From: Falciphora oryzae
Lineage: Eukaryota > Ascomycota > Sordariomycetes > Magnaporthales > Magnaporthaceae
Direction: 5' to 3'
DNA length: 64,000 nucleotides
Assembly: GCA_000733355.1 (NCBI GenBank)
Contig: JNVV01000016.1
Location: 495,978-559,977 of the forward strand
Shown here: in pieces, positions 1-9,430 of the stretch
Numbering within the stretch: position 1 is the stretch's first letter
How the letters are laid out: every line of letters begins with the position of its first letter
The notes under the pieces: generated by a model
The model's input: only the letters and a program-made list of their open reading frames with translations
Databases searched by the model: none
What the model was told of the DNA's origin: nothing
Program-made: the position numbers and the translations under genes

Positions 1-252
1 GCCGGCTTGGTGGATTACCCAGCCGTAACCAACTGCCCCATTTTCCGCTTTGGACCCGTCGCTATATACTATAACGTCGGTGGGGGGGAGGGTGCGGAGC
101 CACGCCATAAATGCTTTAGCGGCTGCTTGCTTTTCTTGTGTGGTCACCGTGAGCCCCGTATATCTATAAGGGAGGTAAGCCGGGCGGGTGCACGCCGGAA
201 GGAGTCCGGCCGTCCTTTGTAGCGAGGTCGTAAGCCTGCCGGGCAGGCCTGC
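1..252 (-). pseudogene. LINE ORF2 RNase H domain, start only
   Basis: Read on the minus strand, this is the first part of a type-I RNase H domain. It contains the block IVYSDGSKAENGAVGYGWV, in which the first catalytic Asp lies in YSDGS (Asp codon at 58-60). The frame is the same as the RT fragment right of the gypsy insertion once one CCTAG copy is removed. The rest of the domain lies outside the window. No stop codon is seen in this part. Confidence 0.8.
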
Positions 253-257
253 CCTAG
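253..257. repeat. Target-site duplication, left copy (CCTAG)
   Basis: CCTAG directly precedes the 5' LTR and is repeated exactly after the 3' LTR at 7243-7247. A 5-bp duplication is the usual size for Ty3/gypsy integrases. Removing one copy restores a continuous LINE reading frame. Confidence 0.93.
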
Positions 258-552
258 TGTCACACGGAAGAACCCGTGGACCTAACTAGTCGGCATTACG
301 AGTCGGCCTCACGGAGGGTCGAAAACCCGCATAGGCGGTTAACGGCCCTAAAGCCAAACGGTGAAGGTCGGAAGGCAGTGTGAATCATGTACTCGATACT
401 TCGCACGGATTACAAAAGGTCTATATAAACCCTGCCATCTCCTATGTCCTTCACGAAAGATTCCTTCCTCTTCAAGCATCTCTTGAGCCCATAAAAAGAT
501 TATCTGCAATCTAAAGATTCTTTTTCCAAGCCGTTTTTGACCCTTTGTTACA
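258..552 (+). repeat. 5' LTR
   Basis: A 295-bp LTR starting TGTCACACGG and ending TTGTTACA. It contains CTATATAAA near 421-429, a likely TATA box for element transcription. Against the 3' LTR it has 22 mismatches by hand alignment, no gaps, and every mismatch is a transition. Confidence 0.95.
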
Positions 553-1167
553 AATAATCTTTTTACGCTTTGCCCCCTGACGGAAGCCTCACTATCTTTC
601 CTCCTAAGCTTTGGAAAGGCCCTGTTAGTTGGTACCCCCAAGCCCCAACTGTTGCCTTCCTTAGCGAATAAAACCCTGGGGCCACACCATAAACATTTTA
701 ATTGTTACCGGTGTTTTTAAACGGGTGAAAGCGAAAAGAATATACAGGAGGGTCGTTTCACCCTCTCAATCGCCTTAAAGAAACCACGGGACTTTAAAAA
801 AGGCCGGAAGATCTTTTTTGTACTTTTGGGATTTTACTTTGCCTAAAAATACAGGGAACCGGACCCCCTTATTTCGTTTGCAACGACATCTCCTTCCCTA
901 CCAAGCGATTTTGGCATGCCGGCTATGGAATCCCCTTTTTTGCCTAGCGATTCCGGTATGTTTGCCGATACTATGCCGGCCCAATCTGAAAAAGCGGCCG
1001 GAAAAGCCCCCGAAAGCCCCTCCCGGTCTGCACCGAAAGAACGTTAAAATATACCTATGCTCGACGATTAAGGGGCACTTATCTTGTATTCGGTACCCCC
1101 TTTCGATATAGCTTTCGAATAACAAGCCCTTATATCCGTGGGACGCCTTTAAAACCCCCCGGGCTAG

Positions 1168-3040
1168 ATGACCGAAATCTAGCGGGAATTTATTAGTACG
1201 TACGAAGCAATTTCGGCCCTATCCCGAGGTGTAAGCTAGGAAATCCTCGCCGATCGGGAACAAATCCGCGAAATTAGGACCTATTACGACCGTATTACCT
1301 ACGCGTACCATACCGTCGTTTTTTTATATAAAAAAGGCCTAATCGCTTCCGCCGATTAACAAAAGGCATTCCGGCAACGGATTATCGGAAAAAGCCAGGC
1401 ATTTGCACAACAAATTTGAGTTACGGTCGCCATTTTGGCCGAAAAGCAACAAATCCGTTCGGAGGCCCTAATTCAGCTCCGGGACGTTACTCGGGCCCAA
1501 TAAAACCATTTGCAGGACTTATAAATACGACTTTCCACCTTTAAAGAAGGAGTTACTAACTGGGCCGTTAATAAGGATGCTTAAATCCAGGATCTCCTAA
1601 CTAAGGAGCACGTATCGCCCGAAGCTTTTACTAATGCCGAACGGCGCATATTGGCCTAAACGCATCAGCTTGTTAGGGACGCCGTACGGGAAAGCCGGCG
1701 ATTTGCGGCATAAGGAAGGCGGCTTAAATTAGCTACGGTATTTTCGGCCTTTTAAAGGTCGTCCCTTCCACCGGGCTCACGTTAAAGCATTTTAGAAAGG
1801 GAAGAACCCGTTTTTTTTTATAAAGAAACCGTTACCCTAATCGGCGTTTAAAACGTCGGCATTATCACGTTAGGGTTTTTAGGACCCCCTATTATCCGAT
1901 AACCTTTAACGGCAACAAATTCGGGCTATTGCTTCCGCTGTTTAACAATAGTACAGGGCCGTAACGGCAAATCCCAGGCATTCCGGAAGCTTTGGAGAAC
2001 TTTTTTAAGGGCCTCCCCAGGGGCCACTTAACGAATTTCCCAAGCATATTGCTATTCCTTCGGAACCTTTAAAACTTTCGGATTCCTTTTTGGAAAACGA
2101 TGCCCCCGAAAATAACGGACGGGCCTTTAAAAACCCCGATTTGCGGGACTTTATTAAAGCTATCCAATAGGGAACTGCTCGCCCGCGTAATCCGATCTTT
2201 ACGGCCGTTATTAACTTAGTTTAGTTTAATAAGCCACTTAGTTACGACGGCAAGGACCTGGCTAAATTTAGGCTATAGTGGCTTCGCGTTACCTCCTATA
2301 TGGAAACCTACGTTGAAAGCTTTTTTAACGATATAGTTAAAATTAACTGGGTCGGGTCTTTATTTACGGAAAACGCATAAATTTGGCACCATTAACGCTT
2401 TCGGTCCCTTCGAAGCGCGCAGCTCGAAAACAATTAGCGGGCTTATTCGGCGGCTTTATAGGAACGTTTCCGGGACGTTACCGAATATTACCGTAACGTT
2501 AAAAAAATGCGGGAGCTTAAATACAAAGGAGATACCGTTCAGTACTTTATTGAGCTTTTTAACCTTAACGAAGCGGTTTAATGGTCCGGCGTTATGTTTA
2601 GGGAGCATATTTCCCGCACCTTTCCAAAGGAAATTACCAAATTGGTATATTCCCGTTGCGGAGGAGTCCCTGATACGGACGAAGAATTCCTCGCCGCAAT
2701 CCAGGAAGCCGGCAAAATCTACGAGGTTATGCTCCAGGACCTTGGGCTAACCCCGAAGGATAAGGGAAAAGACGAGCCCGTTTCGACTTCGGAGCGTTCG
2801 AACGTGGGCCGTCGCCGCGGCAAGGGCTCCAAAAACAGGAACCCAAGTCCATTTTTAAGCTCCCGTTTTGGAAAGAAGGCTAACGATAAGGCCGATAAAA
2901 AGAGTAACGTTTGGATTACGACCAAACTGGCATTCGAAGGGGTTGAATAACGCGATATCGACGTACGAAAGTTGGCTAAAGCCGACTGCTGGCGCTGTGG
3001 AAGAGAAGGGCACCATACGTTAGAATGTTACGCTAAAAAG
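1168..3040 (+). pseudogene. Gypsy gag with CCHC zinc knuckle
   Basis: A gag-like frame can be followed from an ATG at 1168. It begins with a Gln-rich, probably helical region, continues into the capsid-like region (about 2090-2950, open for 118 codons at 2594-2950) and ends in a CCHC knuckle at 2987-3028, CWRCGREGHHTLEC, with spacing C-X2-C-X4-H-X4-C. Many in-frame TAA and TAG codons interrupt it, nearly all at positions that read naturally as Gln, which fits C-to-T change of CAA/CAG. The exact gag start and the gag-pol junction are uncertain because the frames are so degraded. Confidence 0.8.
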
Positions 3041-3289
3041 GACACTAACGGCAAGGAACTCCCTCCTGCACCGGCAAAGACGGCCGGCGCCAAGTTTATC
3101 CTTAAACGCCTTGCGATGGACGAATAGGAGGAACAGCTACAGGCTAAAAGGGCCAAAATTGCAGGCCTTGTTTCGGAAGCCCCAAGCGAAATACGAATCT
3201 TTGAATTGTCAGATTCGGAATCGGACGATGACTGTTGACAACTATCGACCATCGCTGCTGCCCGAAGGCCTTTAACGGATAAGGAGCTC

Positions 3290-6200
3290 GTAAAGCCGAT
3301 CCTCCGTATGTATATACGGGCAAAGGGATCGAAGGAGATATTTGTTCGGGTCCTTTTGGATAGAGGTAGCGATACGAAGGTTATTTCGGACAAAATAGCC
3401 AAGCAGTTTCCAGGGCATTTGGTTGATAGAGCTATTCCTTGCATTATGATTACCTTTTTAGGGGCGGTCGAACTAAGGGCCGGAAAGCAACTAGTGGTTA
3501 ACGTTACCTTCCGGCACAAAACGCACTATTTTACGGAAACGTTCGAAGTTAGTCCTACGGATCCAGATTGCGACGTTATCCTACTTTTCGTATGGCAAAA
3601 GCAACACCTACCGTTGGTTTATTAGATCGCGACCTTCGGGATATCCGTATAAATTCGGACAAGTGCCGGAAGTGTAACAAGCCCCGGGCCTGGAAGCTAT
3701 AGAACTTACGGCCCCTAAAAGGCTTACGCTTTCGGAAGGATATGAAAACGGTCGAACCCGTAGTTATTGCGGCTATTAAGTACGGGTATGGTATTCCTTC
3801 CTTTGAGGAAGTGGCTAAAGCAAATTCGGACGGTTTCGAATCGGTACCAGAGGAGTTTAGGGAGTTTTTTCCTATTATAACGGAAGCGGCCGTTACCTGT
3901 TTTTCCGATCATTAGCTTTGGGATTACGAAATTTACTTTAAAAAAGGAGCTTAATTAACCTATAGCCCCTTATACCTAATGAGCTAAAGGGAATTGGATG
4001 TTTTAAAGCTGTAGTTGGAAAAGCAAGTACGAATTGGTCGGGCTAGGCCATACAAAATTGCCAATAGTTCGCCTTTTATGTTCGCAAAAAAGAAAAACCC
4101 CCTCGATTTTTTAAAAGTGGTGGTTAACTATAAGGACGTAAACGCTAAAACGATTTCGATTCAGTGCCTTATCCCGCTTATTACGGAGCTTTAGGATCGA
4201 TTTCGGAATGCCAAATGGAAAACGAAAATCGACCTTAAAACCGGGTTTAACCTAATTCGGATAAAAAAAAAAGCACGAATGGTTTACGGCCTTCCGTTGC
4301 AAATACGGCGTTTTTAAATTTACGGTTATGCTTATGGGCTTTATTAACGCCCCCGCCACCTTTTAAAACATAATGAACCATATTTTTATAGACTTTATCG
4401 ATGCCGGGCTCCTCGTATATTTGGATGACCTTTTAATATACGTAAAAATTAAGGAATAATACGATAATTTGGTAAAGGAAGTGCTTCGCCGCTTTACTAA
4501 ATATAACCTGGCCGTGGCCCTTCGCAAATGCGTTTGGGGGGTACACGAAATCGAGTTTTTTGGTTACATAATAGGACCCAATGGCATCGCAATATTTAAG
4601 GATAAAGTAGACGCTATCGTGCAATGGGAAGCCTTTAAATGCTTTAAAAACTCCCAATCCTTTATTAGCTTCGCTAATTTTTATAAGAGGTTTATTAAAA
4701 GGTTTTCCAAAATCGTTAAGCTTATAACGACGGCTAACGCCCTATTTAAAAACCAATAGCGATAGACCCCCGAAATGGACCAGGCCTTCAAGGCTTTTAA
4801 AATCGCTTTCGTTTCGCTTTTAATACTCCGGCATTTCGACCTATCTTTTTTAGCACAAATTGAAATGGACGCTTTGGATTTTGCCTTTAAAAGGGTGTTA
4901 TCCCAAAGGGACCCCGAAACCAATAAACTATACCCCGTTGCTTTCCATTCACGCAAAATGTCGCCCGCTGAAATCAACTATAAAATTTACGATAAAGAAC
5001 TTTTGGCGGTCGTTAATTGTTTCGTTAAATGGAAGCATTACCTCGAAGGGGCAAAGCACCGGATAAAGGTTTATACGGATTACCGGAACTTCGAATATTT
5101 CCTAACGGCCAAAATCCTTAATCGAAAACAAGCTAAATAGGCACAATAGCTGGCTGGTTATTAGTTTATAATCAACTACCGGCTAAAAAAGCAAAATGAA
5201 AAGGCCGATGTGCTATCGAAATTACCCCAATATAAGCCTAAAAAAAGGGGAAGTGAGGACCAGCCGATTACAACGATTTTGCAAAAAAAACACTTCCTAG
5301 TAAAAATTTCGGCCTTGGAAGGATAAGGAGATAACCCTATGGAAAAAGTTTTGCCGCAAAAAGCACCTTTTTTCCTCCTATCCTTAAGCCGGCTTTGCAG
5401 TATTCCAATCCTAAAATAAGCTACGGAATTTACTAATAAAGTTAAGTAAGCTGGTATATCGGATTCCGAATATTAGGGCCGCTTTTAAAAGCCCGAAAAG
5501 GGTGAAGAAATTGAGGATAGCTTCCTTTATTATAAGGAAAGATTGTGGGTGCTAACAGAGGCCTTGCAAAAGGAAATCCTCGAGTCCGAACATAATACAA
5601 AAGTCGCTGGACATATAGGTATGGATAAAACTTTCGAATTAATTACTCGGCACTTTTAATGGCCCAATATCGAAGCAAAAGTCCGGGAATACGTAAAGGG
5701 ATGCTTGGAGTGCTAACGCAATAAGGCTTTAAAGCATGCCCCTTTTGGACCCCTATAATTTATGGAGCTGTATTACCAGCTTTGGAAGACGGTGGCTATA
5801 GACTTTATTACGGACCTCCCTTTAAGCGATAGGTGCGATTCAATCTGGGTAATGGTAAACCCTTTTACTAAAATGGCGCATTTCGTCCCCTTTAAAGTTG
5901 AGGGTAAAAAGTCGGATAACCTTATCCGCATTTTCGCCAAAAAATATTAGCAACTGCACGGTGTGCCTTTGAATATTATCTTTAATAGAAATTCCAGATT
6001 TACGAGCCATTTGTGGAAAGATTTCCTCCGTTTGGTAGGCATTAAGCTAAAAATAAGCACTGCTTTTTATTCCTAAACAGATGGATAAACCGAAAGGTTT
6101 AACTAAAGTTTGGAAGCCTACTTTAGGTTTTTCGTAAATTATAAAATAATTAATTGGGTTAAGCTGTTACTTACGGCGGAATTTGCTTATAATAATATAT

Positions 6201-6900
6201 TTTTAGCAAATACCTCCATTACTCCCTTTTTCGCCAACTACGGGTACCACCCAGCTTCTAATAATCCCCTTTTCCTAAAACGAATACGCAATCCAGCAAG
6301 CCAATTTTACCGGCATTGGATAACCCAAATGTACGAAAAAACTAAATAATACCTTAAAAAAGCCCGGGAACGAATAAAACATTAGGCCGATAAAAGGAAA
6401 AGCCCTTCGCCGGTCCTTACCGAAAAATAGTTCGTTATGTTAAACGCCCGGCACATAAAAACCCGTCGCCCCGCTAAAAAATTTAATGCTAAAATGCTCG
6501 GGCCCTTCCGGATTTTTAAAGTTATCTCTCCCACGGCGGTACGATTAGCCCTACCTAAAACCTGGAAAATCTATAACGCTTTCCACATATCCCTTATCGA
6601 ACCCTACCGCTTTAGCATTTAAATACGACCTAACCCTAACCAGGTATTACGGAAAGCCTTTTCGGTTATAGGAGATTTCGTTATAAAGAAAGTTATAAAT
6701 TTTATGGATATAAACGGGAAAGTTTGTTACTTTGTCCAATGGGAGGATTACCTACGTAAAAAGGACTGGACGTGGGAACTTTGGGAGCATTTCGATACCG
6801 ACGGATTTAAGCAATACGTTATTGCTTTTTATCGGCTTAACCCCGACAAGCTTAGGGACCCCCGCGTGCTACAAAACATAGGTACGGCCGCATCCCTTAA
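3290..6900 (+). pseudogene. Gypsy pol: protease, RT, RNase H, integrase, chromodomain
   Basis: Aspartic protease lies around 3308-3600 (LLDRGSDTKVIS, altered from the usual D-S/T-G). Reverse transcriptase spans about 4030-4700 with the YLDD box at 4418-4429. RNase H lies at about 4850-5110 (SRKMSPAEINYKIYDKELLA). Integrase spans about 5580-6420, with a His/Cys N-terminal block, the core Asp in AIDFITDLP, and the second core position altered in IIFNRNSRFTS. A chromodomain follows at about 6665-6880 (YFVQWEDYL, then TWELWEHF). The chromodomain directs chromovirus integration to marked chromatin in known families. Stops and at least one frameshift near the poly-A run at 4262-4272 make all of it non-functional. 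Confidence 0.9.
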
Positions 6901-6947
6901 GCGGGTTTCGGAAGGTTTCGAAACGCGCTTTAGAAAAAGGAGGATAG

Positions 6948-7242
6948 TGTTACACGGAAAAACCCGTGGACCTAATTAGTCGGCATCACGAGTCGGCCTT
7001 ACAGAGGGTCGAAGACCCGCATAGGCGGTTAACGGCCCTAAGGCCAAGCGGTGAAGGTTGGAAGGCAGTGTGAATCATGTACTCGATACTTCGCACGGAT
7101 CACAAAGGGTCTATATAAACCCTGCCATCTCCTATGTCCTTTACGAAAGATTCCTTCCTCCTCAAGCATCTCTTAAGCCCATAGAAAGATTATCTGCAAT
7201 TTAGAGATTCTTTCTCCAAGCCGTCTTTAACCCCTTGTTACA
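6948..7242 (+). repeat. 3' LTR
   Basis: A 295-bp partner of the 5' LTR, starting TGTTACACGG and ending TTGTTACA, with the same CTATATAAA motif. It aligns to the 5' LTR without gaps at about 92.5% identity (22 transitions, no transversions, hand count). Confidence 0.95.
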
Positions 7243-7247
7243 CCTAG
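7243..7247. repeat. Target-site duplication, right copy (CCTAG)
   Basis: Exact match of the five bases before the 5' LTR (253-257). It marks the right border of the gypsy insertion inside the LINE. Confidence 0.93.
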
Positions 7248-7656
7248 GTCCCCGGGCGTTAAAAATCGGCTTGGCCGCTGCGGCTAGGGGGTGATCCTCC
7301 GGAACCGTCTTTATGCGGGCCGCAAAACGGAGGCGGGCTTGTTCCAAAAGCACTTCGGCGCCAGGAATGCCGGATTCGTAATGCAAAGCGTTTATCGGTA
7401 TAGTTTTCTAAGCTGGTACCACTGCCCGGAGTGACGCTTGTAGGGCTTTATCAACCCGTTCGATTAGATGGCCTTGCCGGGTACTTTGCTGTTGTGCCGG
7501 CTTGTACGGGTGTGGTTTAGTTTTGCCCCTATACCACACTTCGGCCCCGTATAAAGCCGTAGGGATTATAACCGTTATAACGGCTTTGTGAACCGAATGT
7601 GCCGGTATCCCCCCTATCGAACTCGTTAGCCCCCGGAGGTGGTTAGCAACGCCTTA

Positions 7657-8841
7657 GGCTTTTGCAACCCTATGGTTGACGTAAGGGCTAAAGTTGAGCC
7701 GTTGGTCGAAAAGGACCCCTAACCACCGTAAAGCTCCTGTAGCTTGTTGAATGGTAAGGCCTTCCGCCGTAACCGGCGGGGTTGTGGTGTTTCTCCGCCT
7801 AGAGAAATGCATAAGCTCGCACTTCCCCGGGTCGAAAGCCACTTTATTAGCTCTTCCCCAACGAAGGATTTCCGTTACCGTAGCCCCTGCTTTACGGGAG
7901 CACTCCTCCGGGGTGCCTCCCGTTACGCAAATGCCTATATCGTCCGCATATCCGTACCTGACCGCTTTTGCTTTGGGCAAGATTTCGGCCATATAAAGCA
8001 TAAATAGGACCGGTGATGCCGGTGACCCTTGGGGTAGCCCGCAGTCCGGGGAAAAAGGGGGAGCCGTAGCGTCTTCCAAACGCACATTAACCACCCTGTT
8101 TCCTGCGAAGGATGATACCCATTGTACGAGCGTTGGGTCCCACCCTTGGTCTAATAGCCTCCGGAGGAGCCTCTGGCGGAGTACGGCGTCGAAAGCCCCT
8201 TGTACGTCCATAGTGACGAGGGCGGCCGTTTTGCCCTTTTGGAAAGCCCGTTCCACCTCATGGGCCACGCATGCCGTTAGATCGGTGGCGGCCTTTTTGG
8301 GGGTAGCCCCGGCGTGTTGCGGGGCTATCAGCCCGTGCTGCAACGCGAGGGATGCCATCCGCGAAGCTACCAAACGCTCCAACCCCTTCCCCAAACACGG
8401 GAGCAGGGCTATTGGGCGGTAGGATTTCGGATCCGTCATATCCTCTTTATTCGGCTTCTTTAGCATTACCACCTCCGCGGTGCGGAAAGGGCCCGGGTGG
8501 TGCCCGGCCCTAAGGCAAGCTTCGAAAAGGGCCTTAACGTATTCCCCTATTGCCGGCCATGCCGCTGTAAGCAGCTTAACCGATAGGGAGTCGACGCCCG
8601 GAGCCGTGTTTGCCGTGCCAACAGTGCACTTCCGGCATTCTTCTAGGGGGACGTAGGGGTCCCACGGGAGTTGTGCGGTCCCTTGGGGGGCCCTTTGCTG
8701 CAACGGGTCCTCCTGTAGGTCGTCCTCCGCCGTAAACCTACGGAGGATTTTGCGGCCTAATGCTTCCGCTTTATCCGCTGGGGCTATTATAACCTCCCCG
8801 TCGATGGGTATTTGCGCCGAGGTGCAGGGCTGCTGCGCAAA
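7657..8841 (-). pseudogene. LINE ORF2 reverse transcriptase domain
   Basis: About 395 codons are open from a TAA at 8842-8844 to a TAA at 7654-7656. Recognisable RT blocks include the fingers motif SYRPIALLPCLGKGLERL, a palm motif with D at MDVQGAFD, the GLPQGSPASPVLF block and the catalytic YADD box at 7939-7950. There is no ATG at the upstream end of the open frame, so this is the interior of a longer ORF2. Two in-frame stops follow, TAA at 7654-7656 and TAG at 7408-7410; both could come from CAA or CAG by C-to-T change. The downstream linker (7243-7407) carries the HYESGIPGAEVLLEQARLRF stretch usual between RT and RNase H in I/Tad-like fungal LINEs. The clade assignment is inference. Confidence 0.88.
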
Positions 8842-8844
8842 TTA

Positions 8845-9131
8845 GGGCCGTGGTGCAGCACAGGGTGGCAGGATAGTTGTGCCGTGTGGGTTCGATGTAA
8901 TCCTTCAGCTTGGCCCGTCTTGGCGATATACCTGCGCCTTCTCGAGGCCCAATCGTGCCGGCGATGTCAGCATCACGGCCAGGGGGGCGGCGGGCCCACG
9001 CTTGAACTCGTCCTGCCGTCTTCAAGACGCTGAGTGGTGTGTTTGATGGTTGATTTCCGGCGATGAGGTCCTCAGCTGGCTGTCGAAAGTGGAAGGCCAG
9101 TAATTTCTGCTGACGACAAGCCAAAAGATTT
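8845..9131. other. No gene seen between LINE and transposon cluster
   Basis: Moderately GC-rich sequence. Both-strand frames are short or give no recognisable protein. It may be LINE 5' sequence too diverged to read, or the original insertion site. Confidence 0.5.
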
Positions 9132-9189
9132 TGTCTGACCTGACACATCGACCAAAAAAAAAACACGGACCATCCCATACAATGTGCTA

Positions 9190-9308
9190 CTTGCGCGGAT
9201 TAAAAGCATCCGCTCTGAAACAGCCCTCCGGGGTTCAGCGCGGGCGGGCAATCTGTCGGATTTTAGTGACATTTTTCCTCATAGAAAATTAGCGGTGAAC
9301 CAATGTAC
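9190..9308 (+). repeat. Left terminal inverted repeat of pogo element
   Basis: Matches the reverse complement of 12011-12148. The first 32 bases are identical, followed by scattered differences, mostly transitions. The left copy lacks the short internal duplication found in the right copy. Confidence 0.88.
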
Positions 9309-9430
9309 TTCCGTTTTTTCGCATGAAACGCTCAACTGCATGAAGCCGGGGTTGGCTCCACTACCAACCCCCCTGGATATGCAACCTGCCAATGCGTTTA
9401 TTACTGCAAATACGCGAAAAATGAAGCTAT

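Larger units (their letters stand above)
258..7242 (+). mobile_element. Ty3/gypsy chromovirus LTR retrotransposon, inactivated
   Basis: A complete 6,985-bp element with two 295-bp LTRs (TG...CA ends), flanked by the 5-bp direct repeat CCTAG. Domain order on the plus strand is gag, CCHC knuckle, protease, reverse transcriptase, RNase H, integrase, chromodomain, which is the order of the chromovirus branch of Ty3/gypsy. A purine-rich stretch at about 6931-6944 just before the 3' LTR fits a polypurine tract. No convincing tRNA primer site was found after the 5' LTR. All reading frames are broken by many TAA/TAG codons, mostly where Gln is expected, so the element cannot encode working proteins. 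Confidence 0.95.
1..8841 (-). mobile_element. Non-LTR retrotransposon (LINE), split by a gypsy insertion
   Basis: Minus-strand LINE remnant. Reverse transcriptase lies at about 7657-8841, the linker between RT and RNase H at 7243-7653, and the start of RNase H at 1-252, continuing off the left edge. The gypsy element at 258-7242 separates the two parts. Reading across one copy of the CCTAG duplication keeps the minus frame open from 7243 to 252, which shows both flanks are one ORF2. No endonuclease domain is seen to the right of 8841, so the copy looks 5'-truncated, as is common for LINEs. Unlike the gypsy element, its codons are mostly intact. Confidence 0.85.

Noticed and set aside
553..600. 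tRNA primer-binding site next to the 5' LTR
   Set aside because: The sequence after the LTR does not start with the TGG expected for a tRNA 3' end; self-priming or mutation cannot be told apart.
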